NCBI GenBank assembly: GCA_947650285.1
Contig: CANTFL010000375.1
Coordinates: forward strand, 124,001 to 188,000
From: Hyaloperonospora brassicae
Lineage: Eukaryota; Oomycota; Peronosporomycetes; Peronosporales; Peronosporaceae
Direction: 5' to 3'
DNA: 64,000 nt
Below the pieces are notes generated by a model. That model did not search any database. It saw nothing but the letters and a program-made list of their open reading frames with translations, and was not told the DNA's origin. Position 1 is the first letter of the stretch; every line of letters starts with the position of its first letter. This document shows, in pieces, positions 22,102 through 33,580 of this stretch. Both the position numbers and the translations under genes were made by a program.

Positions 22102-24767
22102 TAACATATGATCCATTAGCTACCCTATTCTCTATTTCCTACACTGCCGTGACTTGTTGACCTTCTCTTCTCCAGGTCGCCTGTGTACAGAGTATTGCTA
22201 CGGACTCGCCTTTATATTTTCAAGAAGAACCCTTTCTATACAAATATATACCCAATGTCCCTTATCTCCTGGCAAGCCTCTTGCATCTGCCAGACTTAAT
22301 GTTTTGATAATTTAGGTAGTTAATTCTGCAGTAAATCCTTCTATTTAAATATTCAGATTAATATTACAGCCTTCGTTTCCATTACCTATCACTTAACATT
22401 TTCCATCTGATTTTGTGCGCGTTTGTAATTAAATTTACATAAATGTCGCAATAACGACAGAGAAAGGCGGCTTAGAGACATACATTGTTCGATCTAGAAC
22501 GCATTGATCTCTATTTAGTAGTATCGTCGAAGACAAGCTACCACAATACTGAACGTAGAATGCCACGCTAAATGTATTTAATGCCTTAGGATATTTCAAA
22601 ACACTAACATTATGCGCATAAAGTCCCGACAAAAAATTTAAGCATCATAATGTTTTAGATACGTATCATATCCATCTTAAGAACTTTTTAATCGAGCACG
22701 TAGGCTGCTAGCATTAAAGTTAATGGAAGTTACCAATAGACACATATCAATTAATTTATTAGTAGTCTAGGGATGTATGTTTACCCTGTATCTGGCAAGC
22801 CGCATAATCTCAAGGTTGCATTGATGTCTCTACTCGCACCCCTGTAGAGGCCTGTCACTATACAAGGTCGTACCGGTGGGCGCGCATCTATTTTGAGATA
22901 CAAGAAGAAAACTATATGCTGCAAGCCGGATAAACGCTTCATGCATATATTTTAATGTCCATTTAGAGTCAGCCAAATCGTGTATTTGCATAGTTTGACG
23001 TGAGCGAAAATTTAAGACGTCACTTAATAATGAGGAGGTTGACTATCCGTAAAAAATGGAATTTCTTACCGTCGAACGATGGACCTCGTTTACGCCTGAT
23101 TACCGTCACGATAGATCAAATTACTCTCCATAAAAAGTTATGGCCTGCGCGCGATATCTTGCGAAGGATGTAATATAATATCACAAAATTGCTCCAGGTC
23201 AATCAAGGACTTTCTCGAAGTCCGTGAGCTAAACCGAGCGACTGTTTAATTGAGCGAGGGTTTCGAGCAAGAAAGAAACAGGCTTCACGTCTTGGCCGAA
23301 CCTGTGAAGCCATAATGCATATCTCACGAGGCCAATCATACGAAAATTCTGCTGAGTATGCTTTTGCACCAATAAAATACGAGGCGGATATTCGTTCTCT
23401 CGTAGATGAGATGATATAGGTTGTAGATGGAAGTTCATGTAAGAAGAATTTCTCTTTACTGAGCGACCAGGCTGAAGTACTATAGCACAAACGCCAGAAT
23501 CTGCTGAATATTCTTGAACAAGAAGTATACTTTATTCTCAATATATACCTTGAAATGATGTAAGGACGAATGCATCATATGTTTACGTAGAACGCGGGTG
23601 TGACCTCTGATAGGATCAATCTAGTTTGCGTAGCGTCATCGGCACAATCTACGTAATCGACCAATATTTCACGGCAGTGAATTTGCGATTGCAAACGTTG
23701 ATCGCATGTTTACGTAAGATACCTGCGAAAGTAGGACTGGGTCGCTTTCGAAAACTATTAGTTTTCTTGCCCTTATGTCTTTATTTGCGTTCTGATTCTG
23801 TCGGTCCACCGTAAGCAGCGACGAAATTATGCACGAAACAGACGACTGCGCCCCGAATTAGCATACACGATATGAGGACGAGGCACAGCGATGAATGATC
23901 ACTGATGATATAGTTTAGGCATCGATTTCTTCGTTAAGTTGGGTATCTTCTATATTACTGGAGTTCACATTGAACTAGGTTGAATGTGCCAGCATCGTCG
24001 TCTACATATGTGCTAAATATAGCGTCATCGCTAGTGCTAATTTCATCGTTTTTATTGAAGTCGATCGGCGCTGACGTCAATGTAATTCGCATCAAGAAAT
24101 ACCCCGACGTGTGATGAGCACAACTGAAAAATGGATGCATAAACATGTTTTCGTCTTTTTTGATTCACGTTTTAGGAAAGCGAAAATGCATAGATGGCGC
24201 AGGTCATTCACGAATAAAAGTTCTTTCATAATTAATGCTTTCTTTATATTATCGATGGTGCATCCGATTATGAGTAGGAAATCGCTCGAACTCGTAACTG
24301 AGTTCAATAATTTTCTACAATAAATTCGTCAACAAACCTTCATGGCGTTGTGTACGACCCGAAGTTCCGAACAATCTGATGTAGACATCTCCGACTGTTT
24401 TCAAAAATTTAAATAAGTATGTCCACAACCTTCTTGTGTTCGGACGGTATCCGTCAACTACGAATTTTTCGGATGGCTTTGGAGTCGAAGCATCGTGTCG
24501 ATAAAGACTAGAGCAAACCCTACAAAGTGAAAGTTTAGGTAACGAAACAAAACGCATGATCCAATTAAAAAAACTAATTTACCCATATTCATGAATTTGT
24601 CCTATAGAAATTGAAAGAAAGAGTATATTCAATGCATGTCCACAACTGTACTGGAACCGAGAGAGGCTGAAATTAAACACGTGATGAAACGCTAGAATTT
24701 ACCCGTTAGCAAAAGACGCAAGCTAATATTTGTGTTGAAAATCAATTTTGTATTGTTAAGGTCAGTA
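22102..24767. other. Unassigned stretch
   Basis: The overlapping minus-strand frames at 23203-23541 (112 codons) and 23229-23438 do not match any family I know. No repeats or RNA genes seen. Confidence 0.45.
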
Positions 24768-25265
24768 TTAGTCACTACTTTCCGTGATGTAAGCCTTTTG
24801 ACGGCCACAACGACCACAGATTGGTGCATCGTGACACTCATACATATTTAGCAAGCGCAAAAATTTACTGGTATAAACGACGATAAAACGGGATATACGT
24901 CGACAGCTGTGTAATGCAGTCTCCTGTGCAAGATGGTCCACAAAGTCGCTGAGGCACAACACGTCACCGGAACTATGTATGGCTGACCATAACATGGGTA
25001 CGTTAGATAATTTAATGCACAAGGTCGAATCTCGTGCGTAACTTGCACCCTCGTCGTCAATAGTTCTCCACGACAATTTGCTGCTATTCAGGGTTACACC
25101 AGTGAGCTTATCCGCAATGGCCGATGACATGTAAGGCTTAAAGTATGAAGGCAAGCAAGCGCATAAGCGATGACGTTTAGTAATACTGTGCTCAACTCCA
25201 CGGAGATACCATTGTTCGCAAAGAAGGACTGCCACATCGCCAATCATTACAAGAGATGGAGACAA
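24768..25265 (-). CDS. Hypothetical open frame, 165 codons
   Basis: One of the longest uninterrupted frames outside recognised elements, MSPSLVMIGDVAVLLCEQWY to SSD. It has a short hydrophobic stretch near the N-terminus (VMIGDVAVLLC) and a Cys pair near the C-terminus (CHDAPICGRCGRQK), which could be a degraded zinc-binding site. No domain recognised. At this base composition about one such frame per few windows is expected by chance, so it may not be a gene. No promoter or intron evidence. Confidence 0.2.
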   Translation of the reverse strand: MSPSLVMIGDVAVLLCEQWYLRGVEHSITKRHRLCACLPSYFKPYMSSAIADKLTGVTLNSSKLSWRTIDDEGASYARDSTLCIKLSNVPMLWSAIHSSGDVLCLSDFVDHLAQETALHSCRRISRFIVVYTSKFLRLLNMYECHDAPICGRCGRQKAYITESSD

Positions 25266-28200
25266 TTATTACTGAGAGTAGGAATGCATGATCTGACTAC
25301 TAAACGAACTAACGTTATTCGAGGAGATTAAAGCATTACTTATTCGGTACACATTTCATGGTAAGTCTTTCTTTGTCATGCACTGTTTCATTTCTCGTAG
25401 CTGATTGTATATTATATGAAAAATAATAAATGACATACTCTGCAACGTCTACATCACATTGCATACGCGCAGATGTTTGCTTCTTGCTGGTGTCTTTGAC
25501 CGAACATAATTATCTGTATTGATCAGCAATCGCCTGTATTACAAATTTAAAGAAGCGCGTCTTGAGATTCTTAATGTAGTGCTGATATTCTGAACCTTAA
25601 AAAATTCCTATTTTCATTTACAAGTGAGAAGGATATATAATGACTGCAGCGTATTTACTCAAGTACAAGTTCAAAAACGCCGATAGCCAAGGTCCTGTTG
25701 ATGTAGCTTGATATCGACTATCAAAGACCAGTCGATGATAGCTTTAACCCGATCCGGGTCAGACCTTACGCCAGTTTATTGACGATGCATCCAAAAAGTA
25801 GTATTTTAATCTCCGCTACTTCAAATTCGTTAGGTTGGCGCACAACGCATGTTCGCACATAGCTGTGAGAAAATTTCAGACTTTGGTTGTTGTGCTTCTT
25901 CTTGTGACGTTCTATTCATAGCCTGTACATTGAAAAACCAAACTGTTGAAGAAACTCGGTGCGAAATGATGCACGCATCTTAAATGATATGGTACACATC
26001 TATCAAATGTGTCAGGAGCATTACTTTTCCCCAATTAATGTATATCCACTCTCATTGCATTTTGCTGGGAGTATTTGTAGCGGAAATCGGAATCATTTGA
26101 TCATGCATCAGGTTTGGATAGATTCGATCCGTCAAAATCAACCGCAAATAAAGATATACTTAGGTATGCCAGATATTAAGATTTCGTTCATCGGTATCGG
26201 CTTTTAAGCCAATTACGTTGTAGCATATAACTTGCTTATAGAATGACTATCTGCCATCATATTGTGATTTTTCGCGCGGATACGGTCGTAGTTTGATGTT
26301 AGTAAAAAAATGTTGGGCCATACAGCCCTCCGAAACGGTCGAATAAGTTTTCCTAATTGGTAAAAATGTCGACGAGGCAGTCACAACGCTTGATGTCACA
26401 GTGCTATGAACTCGCATTCATGATGATTTCGCTACGAGTACCATTTATGTTGGGTAACTCGCAGGGCAAAAACTCGAAAATACATCTTTCAATTAGATCA
26501 AGTCGTATATTAAATTATTGATCAAAGTGCCTACCAAGTTAATACGTATATCGTTCAATACTAGTGGTCTCATCGAAGACGCTTTCGTCCATTGGTGATC
26601 TTCTGAGAACTGGTGCGATGTCAGCTAATTTACCGGCGACTTTCTATCGCTGACGCATCCGTCCTCTGTGAAGAGTAAGATGATCGACTTAAGTTTGTCA
26701 CTACGTAAATCACGCAAGAATTGTTATCTATATTTATTGGCAATTGCTAATCTCCGAAGATTTTTTAAAGGTGCTTCAACATTAAGTATACCAGCTTCAA
26801 AAACCTGAATTTTGTTCAACTCGACATTTCAATTCTTAAATGTTACTTGTATGCCTATTTTCTCATTTTTCTAGGGACTTGTTCCTTCAATATGCAGAGT
26901 TCTTAAATTCTCATTAGTCTTAATACAGGGTTGTAAGCTTCAATTTCATAAGGGCTTATTTTACGACGTCTAATAACTGTAGAAGCACTTCCAAAGATGT
27001 AAGCTGAGTGGTAGAATGATCTATCGACCGCAAACAATATGATGTTCCTTATGGATCACTGAATTTGCTTTTTGTATGTTGTCTTTCAGAAAAACATCCA
27101 TGCTCCGTTCCATTCGACTCACCCGAGGGATGGACCTCGGCTTTGGCTGCATTTTTAACGCATGTGCCGGCAGCTTGCTTTACAGTGTAGATGTACACTA
27201 CACTAAGGTCTTGTACAGTCGTGCTAACGACTTGACCACAAGTAATTCCATAGCTCCTACTCGTGGAGCACACGAATCAGTGATAAGATGTAAGAATCTA
27301 TTCGCAAAGGTGCCTGCAGCATGTGGCAAGCTATTTTCGATTCGATGGTTTCAGCTCATCGTTGACTCGTATTATTGAGCGAAGCTATTCATAGGATTAC
27401 AAAGAGTTTTAAAATAGGTCAAGCACGATAAATCTAGCTTCGTTCTGTTCATCTTTAACTGTGTAAGAAGTCTACGACACATTTGATTACTACAGTCTAT
27501 GCATCTGTAGCAAAGATCACATCTATCCTACTTGTAGTGATGTCTCGCTTAACGTGTTTGAGCTTTCAAGCTACTTCAGTGACTGGGAACGTAGAAGGTT
27601 GTTCAACGCTCTACAGTCGACAACAGCGGAAAGTGACAATTTCTTTGTCACTTGCAAGTTTAATTTGATGAGGGGGATACCTCATTACCAGGTGCAGATA
27701 CACACAATGATTCTGTTCTTGACACAACTTTTGTGAAGAAATTTAAAAATTATCTTGAGGTTGCTAGATAAGCACAGTTCTCCACCCTTTCTGGTCCGAT
27801 CGCTTTTTACGGCCCGCCTCGTTGTTACGACTTTACAACAATATTGGACCCACGCCTCAGGACCTTCTCAAACGACGGGTAGCATTTACCTACTTGCTTA
27901 CGTAAGATGGGGATTAGGAAACTACAATCATGGACGGATTGATGCTTGATGGTGGTGTGGTATATGCGCGCTCATATGTATGTGTAATTTTGACGCACGC
28001 TTTAGGAAAGTATCTAGGTCTATATAATTGATTTCTTTCAGTTTAGAAATGGTCCATCGATGAGACAGAGGTTTCCGGGGAAAACATGCGACGAGTAGCG
28101 ACAACGGCATCAAGCAGTTTAATAAGAGTAATTTTATGAATAAAACGTACCAACGATAGGGAAAAATGAGCACTCTCAGAGCACATAACATTTCTGTTTT

Positions 28201-28599
28201 CACTCCTTTGTCCATGAGTGCATCTTTTCGGCGAATATCACCACGTAGAGCGATGTCGGATGACAATAATTCCACGTTTGCGATCGTTTGAACCCTACAG
28301 AGCGAGCACGCTCTCTTCTCATGCAACAGAGGTCCATTGATTCCGGACTATCGGAATATGTCAACTAGAAGGACAATATATAGACAGACTTGTTTAAGCC
28401 TACCCATAAAAAGCTTCCGATGTCTTCACGACTATTGCTTATTTTATAAATCTAATATTTATTGAAGTAGAATTTGGGTCTCGATCAGACCGTCTGTTAG
28501 ATGCTCCATATAACCAATATTTTCCTATGCACATATATCAAATTGGTGTTGATACAACTCAAAAAGTATTAAATATGCAGTGCGTAAGCGTGCACATCA
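25266..28599. other. Unassigned stretch
   Basis: Open frames up to 132 codons (27928-28326, minus) without recognisable features. Slightly higher GC at 27.1-27.9 kb may reflect an old element too decayed to name. Confidence 0.45.
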
Positions 28600-29010
28600 T
28601 TTAACCCTGCTTGAAGCCAAAAGAACAGTCAGCGCGGAACTCGGCTCCTGGCGGCTCACACCTTTGTCTGAGCCGACACTAGAGGTCTTTCAATGACCCA
28701 AGCGAATCTGGATCATGGGAATTAGGCCCTGTACTCAAGGCTTTGCACGTCCAGTCAGGTTGGACTGGGTAAACGAGACTTTCAATTCGTAATTAACAAT
28801 GTGGCGAGCGGTTATGGCGTCGTTCAACTTGACAATCCACCTTACCAGTGCGTCTCCTCCTCAGGATTGAATCCTGTTCGAATTCTGTGTATTTGTAGAT
28901 GAATTGTCAAGGTTTCGGACAAAGCGTGAGCGTCGAACTCTTGACATCAGCATTTAATGCTGCTGTATCAACAGCTATGTCTGTTTAGCGCCTAGTTTTA
29001 TCAACTGCTC
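28600..29010. other. GC-elevated segment with several short hairpins
   Basis: This island stands out from its AT-rich flanks. It contains stems CGGCTCA/TGAGCCG (10-base loop, about 28652-28675), CCAGTC/GACTGG (about 28750-28767), AGGATT/AATCCT (about 28861-28873) and CAGCAT/ATGCTG (about 28949-28963). No long open frame. It could be an LTR, a SINE-like element or a structured RNA; I cannot decide. Confidence 0.35.
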
Positions 29011-29745
29011 GGCTTGTTAAGAACCTAGCTGTTTTTAGAAAGGCTATTTTTACCTTACAAAAACCAGTAAATATAATTATGAACTTGGCTATTGCGGAAA
29101 GTTTTGGACTCTGCCAAGAGCTTCCAACATAATATCAACGTTGATTTCGACAACATTAGAATTTATCCTCTCAACTGCAATCCATTTGATGTCACTTTCG
29201 TTGATCATATCCTTAACGCCTGGAGTGGTACTCCTCATCATACAATGTGTATGTGATGAATGAGATAAACGTGGTTGTTTTACGGACCTCAAGGGGATGC
29301 CATGTGTTACACCGCAAAAATTCATATGGTTTCTGATAATCACTTGCAGTTATTGCAATACAAGGTTGTTTCATGTAAATTCAAGTACGCGAAAGCATTA
29401 CGAAAAGAATATCGAGAGAGAATTTTAAGCAAAGGATGATCAGGGTAGGGATAAAAGTTAAATTATAATCAACACGGTCAATTTTCTTTCTTATTTAATC
29501 GTTTCTGTACTACCCACATTGTGCCTAAGGACAAATGCCCATGTTGGCTCTCGCCTCACAATTCATTGCGCACGTTTATAAGCGATTATTAATTTAATCT
29601 GATTGACATTATTGTATATAGAGTTACTAGTGGAGCGGTCTTATGTATTACCCTTGTAAGTAATATTAAATCTCTGATTTACTTGCTAGGTAATATTAAT
29701 ATGAATAAATTTAAATAATCTATTCAAGATAGCTATCACAATGAC

Positions 29746-29756
29746 ATATTTTGGTA
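29746..29756. repeat. Left target-site duplication of element A
   Basis: ATATTTTGGTA here against AAATTTTGGTA at 30889-30899, identical at 10 of 11 positions and directly flanking the terminal repeats. A duplication of 9-11 bases is the hallmark of Mutator-superfamily insertion. Confidence 0.65.
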
Positions 29757-30049
29757 AAGAAAACAAAAAATGCCCCATTTAATCACGAGCATAAAAAATG
29801 CCCCATTTAATCACGAGCATAAAAAATGCCCCACATCCTGGTTTGACAAATGCGCTTGAGGTATCATCGCAGGTTTCCTCCCTGAACTAGACCAGCTTAG
29901 AATTAAGTCTGCAGATATTGAAGCCACCAATAAGTGCTAAGCAGAAAGAATAGATTCATTGGGGTCTATTGATATGATTATGTGTTTCAAGTATCAAAAC
30001 TGATAAGCAGGAAAATAATGCAATCCCACAAGTAAAACAACATTACTGG

Positions 30050-30480
30050 CAACATCAGCACCTACAACAACAACAGCAGTATCAACATCAGTAGCAATAA
30101 CAGTAGCATCATCTACAGAGCAACACCAACAGCAACCGCATCACCTGCAATAACAACAGCAGCAGCAGCAGCAACAACAGTAGCAGCATCAACGATAGGC
30201 ACTCAAACAACAACAGCAACCGCATCACCTACAACAACAACAACAGCAGCAGCAGCAACAACAGTAGTAGCATCAACAATACGCACTTAAACAATAACAG
30301 CAACCGCATCACCTACAACAAAAACAGCAGCCTCAGCAACAACAGTAGTAGCATCAAGAATAGAAACTCAAACAACAACAGCAACCACATCACCTACAAC
30401 AACAACAGCAGCAACAGCAGCAGTAGCAGAAGCAGCATCAACAGTAGCAGCAACAGCTGCGGCAATAGCAACTGAAACAA
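30050..30480 (+). repeat. CAG/CAA microsatellite in element A
   Basis: Imperfect CAR trinucleotide tract with a longer-period repeat: a block like GCAACCGCATCACCTACAAC recurs about every 115 bases (near 30135, 30218, 30300 and 30382). Read as codons it gives Q/N/S/T-rich frames broken by stops, so it is not a gene. Element B carries a similar tract at the same place. Confidence 0.9.
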
Positions 30481-30533
30481 CAATAGCAAAAGAAATGACA
30501 TCAATATTAACAATATTAGCACCGAACAACTGT

Positions 30534-30684
30534 TTTTACGGCCACAACTGATGATACAAACACGAATTTACGTACTTTTATCTCGCGCCTGCGCCTGCAA
30601 CTGGTGGCCGCAAGCGCAGCGCGCCCGCGGCAGAACCCTCTCCGCGGCTTCCCTAACAGAGCGGGGGCTGGTCCCGGCCGAAAA
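30534..30684 (+). repeat. GC-rich 0.15-kb module, copy A
   Basis: Homologous to 45877-46028. Begins TTTTACGGCCAC and ends GGTCCCGGCCGAAAAA, so it has inverted ends (16 bases, nearly perfect in copy B). Inside it are CGAATTTACGTACTT, CTCGCGYCTGC, CAAGCGCAGCRCGCCCGCGG and CGGGGGCTGG. It contrasts sharply with the AT-rich arrays around it. No coding function evident. Confidence 0.75.
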
Positions 30685-30899
30685 ATGTGAAAAATAATTA
30701 TCATTGACGCGTGGTTTTATGTGTACCACACTAACATGAGTCTACTATGATGTGTGGCCTTTTTTATTTTTGTGATTATCTGGGGCATTTTATATATATT
30801 TGAATTATCCGGGGATTTATTTTGGATTCCTAATTATCTGGGGAGTTTTTTATTTTCGTGAATAAATGGGGCATTTTTTTATTTTCCAAATTTTGGTAT

Positions 30900-31954
30900 C
30901 AATGACATGTAATGAGACCACACCATTATAATCACGAATTGACCTAAGGAGATAAAATGGCCCGGAAGTCGCAAGATGCTTGGACGCACGCTGCCAAATG
31001 GAGTATGCCAATTCAGAGTCGAATGATGACGGTCAGGGCTCGAGTACCGTAGACATCTTGCGACTTGTCCATGTGAACACGACCACGTCCGTCAGATGGT
31101 CCCGCACTGATGCTGCCGATTGAGTCCAGCGATGCTGATGGCAGTCTTCAATTCGAGGCATCCGAAACGACAAGCGCTCTTGACATCTTCGATACGCATC
31201 ACACACGCACTGTGCTCTTGTTGATGCTCGTTCTTCGATATGCTCTGTGGACCCGTGACATTGTCAAGTAAACAGGGAAGGCACATGCTGATCCATGCTT
31301 CCGCACCGAGATAAACGCACCGCGTCAACGATCAAGTGACCGTGTTGCATGCAAGAAGCAAGCATGTCCGCACACAAGAAAAGGGCAAGCGTACCATCGA
31401 GAGCACAGAGCGGGCGCTTTTTGTCGTCTGGCGTAGACAGAAGTGCCGTTGAGATAGTCAGTAAGGGCAGAGAAAACGCTGCGTAGTAGAGGCGCGCCAC
31501 AAGACCGCTGAACATGTGTGGGAAATGCCCGCATTCGACGTTTTCAACAGCTCATCTGTGCACGGTCAGTAGGAGAGGTCTCGCCAGCGCACGAAAACAC
31601 GCTCAACCATATGGTCACACAGAAGAAGATGCGTGGACGACTCCTGTGTGTGCATGTAAAGATGGAAAGCACGAGGCGTCAACAAAGCAGCTGCATGTGG
31701 GGTAGAGGTAGTCCGTCACTGTATCGCATCTTTGTATGGCGTGGAATGCCTACAAAGAATCAACTTGCGGCGTCGACAGCTGGCACAAGAGCAGACGGCG
31801 AAGGCAGTTCGTACAACTTGACGATCCGAGTTTGAGCATTGCAAAACACAATCAAAAGTACACTCCACCGCGTGAACCGGACGCCGTCCTGCTTCGACTG
31901 AGCATTAAAGTGCTCCGCGGTTCATCTATCGCAGCAAAGGTCAGTAAAGCATTC
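30900..31954. other. Unassigned segment of raised GC upstream of the effector-like relic
   Basis: Open frames on both strands (31264-31515 minus; 31518-31835 and 31736-32149 plus) of 80-137 codons, none with a recognised domain. The plus-strand frame from 31736 runs into the signal-peptide ATG at 31955. Composition resembles coding or former coding DNA more than the AT-rich gaps. Confidence 0.35.
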
Positions 31955-32448
31955 ATGACGCGTACTCGTTGCCTCCTGCTTGTGTGTAGCATCTCGTTGA
32001 TCAGCAGCTGCAGCGTCGTATCGGCCGCAAGAAGTGTTGGAGGCCGTTCAGCATTCCCAGGACGACGGCGAGTCGATCCCGTCGTCTCGAACCCGCCCGT
32101 ACGGATGGCGATGAGCTACAATAGGAGGATGAAGGAGAATCGATACTGAGCGACGTTGAAGAGAGAACACCGACGGGTCTCTTTTCAGGCTTTAGGTCAA
32201 TGGTTGGCTGGAAATCCAAAGGCGAAAAAGCAACTGTAAAAGCGGCAGACGGTGTACTGCAGCGTGCGAAGTCGACGAAGGACGGCGACTGGCAGGTAGA
32301 AAAGGCGAAGACGGCGAAATTTTGGAATAGAGAACCGATGTCACTTCGATACTCAAAGTGGTATAAAGATCCAGTAATCATAGCGATAGTCACGGCAATG
32401 ATCCTTCTTGTTTTAGCTATGGTAAAATTATGGCCTGAATACCATTAA
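31955..32448 (+). pseudogene. Secreted effector-like protein relic with DVEER motif and C-terminal anchor
   Basis: ATG 31955 opens a clear signal peptide: MTRTR, a hydrophobic core (CLLLVCSISLISSCSVV) and an SAA cleavage region near residue 24. That frame stops at 32147. In the next frame an acidic stretch ends in D-V-E-E-R at 32152-32166, followed by a Lys/Ala-rich stretch with Trp residues, a KWYKDP motif and a 17-residue membrane segment (codons 32374-32424), ending at TAA 32446. Oomycete RXLR effectors have a signal peptide, RXLR, then (D)EER; some carry a C-terminal membrane anchor. Here only RRLE is seen upstream in the EER frame, with a TAG at 32122 and a frame change, so it is broken or wrongly read. 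It could be an unrelated secreted tail-anchored protein. Confidence 0.45.
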
Positions 32449-32966
32449 ATTGACCAAAGAGATATCTACTAAAACATAATCACTGCAAGAGGGGCCTTTC
32501 ATTAATGTTCACCACATTCTTTGTCGTCTTCACCTTTCGTTGCTACGCCTATGGATCTATGGCCCGCAATTTTCTTCCACACGACACTTTCGGTGGCCAT
32601 CATCGCTCTACACTAGCAAATGCATGCATTTACATATTTCAAATAACACATAAGAAGTACGGACGAGGCAGAGTTAAACAATCAGTGAAGGATGAAGCGC
32701 TTAAACCTCAAATTTCTTTTACAAGTACATGTGTGTCTGACTTCTGTAAGGTACTGCGTCTGGCAATGAGGGCATGTTGAGGCAGCATTTGCGGCCGAAA
32801 TTCGTACAACTTCAGTGTTTTCTCGAGCTTAAGCATAATATTCTAAGGCATGGGTATGGTAGACTTTACGAACCGCGTTGCTGCTACACATGTTTGCGTA
32901 ACGCTATGGCCAACAGCAAGCAACGCCTACCTTGATATAGGGCACACGTGTACAGTAATGGGTGAT
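32449..32966. other. Unassigned flank
   Basis: A 91-codon plus-strand frame (32505-32780) starts MFTTFFVVFTF but has no further recognisable features. A perfect hairpin, GTAATGGG/CCCATTAC with TGAT loop (32955-32974), spans the left edge of the adjacent MITE. Confidence 0.4.
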
Positions 32967-33170
32967 CCCATTACATGCTGTTGACACGATCCGTGTCTGT
33001 GTCAATATTGTCTTAGGTAATTATATTCAATTTCTGTTCACCCTTATGAGTAATAAACGATGGAATAGTACCTCCGAAGGTACTGTTCAGCGCCGCTTCA
33101 CTTATTGGTTGATATAGGCCATGATGTCAACCCAATAAACCAACAATCGCTTCTAGACGTGCGCAGGGGG
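32967..33170 (+). mobile_element. MITE copy 1 (0.2 kb)
   Basis: Inverted relative to 44869-45080 and homologous along its length. Shared blocks: GTGTCTGTGTCAATA, ATGGAATAGTACCT, CACTTATTGRTTGATATAGG and CATGATGTCAACCCAATAAA. Left end CCCATTAC, right end GCGCAGGGGG (decayed inverse of CCCATTGCGC). An internal palindrome lies at 33063-33088. No coding capacity. The terminal motif links it to the Tigger relic at 876. Confidence 0.7.
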
Positions 33171-33316
33171 TAGGAAACGACACTTTACATCTAGAGTTTG
33201 TATTTCAGTACAGTTCGAGCTCGACTTCATGCGTTTTATTAAATCACGTATCTATAGCAAATATAGTCCGACTATTTCCTCGTTCTAAGTAGTCTTAGCT
33301 CAGTCCTTTCCCCTTC
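33171..33316. other. Short spacer between MITE and Copia-2
   Basis: About 145 bases without recognisable features. Confidence 0.5.
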
Positions 33317-33555
33317 TGTACGAGATAGAGATAGCGCTCTCTAGCACTGTAGTAAAATGATTCTTCCATTGATCTTTTGTCATATCTTGTCTACCATTTA
33401 CTCGCACCATTCCTGTCCATTCGATCTGCAAATCCCGCATATTATGTCACACAATGTATGCACAATACAATCACAGAGTCAGTGGCCGTCATTTCCGTCG
33501 TCGTGCATCGCGATCTTGAGGAACCGCATTTAGCACGGCACTCTCGGTTTCAACA
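33317..33555 (-). repeat. Copia-2 3' LTR (left copy)
   Basis: Starts TGTACGAGATAG and ends GTTTCAACA on the plus strand. Homologous to 38120-38265 over TATCTTGTCTAC, CCATTCGATCTGCAAA, GTCACACAATGTATGCACAA and ATTTCCGTCGTCGTG. In a 65-base block I count six differences, five of them transitions. A purine-rich stretch (GCCGAGGAG on the minus strand) abuts at 33556. Confidence 0.85.
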
Positions 33556-33580
33556 CACTCCTCGGCCATGACTTTTCGTC

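Larger units (their letters stand above)
29757..30888 (+). mobile_element. Mutator-like non-autonomous element A (TGCCCC-array family)
   Basis: Terminal repeats: left AAGAAAACAAAAAATGCCCC, right (inverted) GGAAAATAAAAAAATGCCCC, both 20 bases to the CCCC. Behind each end is an array of 28-36 bp units around TGCCCC.ATAATCACGA: about 2.7 units on the left (29767-29835, two of them identical 28-mers) and about five inverted units on the right (30751-30888). Between them lie unassigned sequence, a CAG/CAA microsatellite and a GC-rich module shared with element B. No transposase is present. The superfamily is inferred from the flanking duplication; no coding evidence supports it. Confidence 0.65.

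Noticed and set aside
27928..28326. 132-codon minus-strand frame
   Set aside because: No recognisable domain; length within chance expectation.
28860..28890. GTTCGAATTC resembling a tRNA T-loop
   Set aside because: No A-box or cloverleaf at the right distance upstream.
29767..29835. CRISPR-like direct repeats (28-bp units)
   Set aside because: Units are directly adjacent with no spacers and form the subterminal array of a transposon in a eukaryotic sequence.
31264..31515. Minus-strand frame with a signal-peptide-like start (MFSGLVARLYYAAFSLPLL)
   Set aside because: No supporting downstream motif, overlaps other equally good frames and follows no recognised gene structure.
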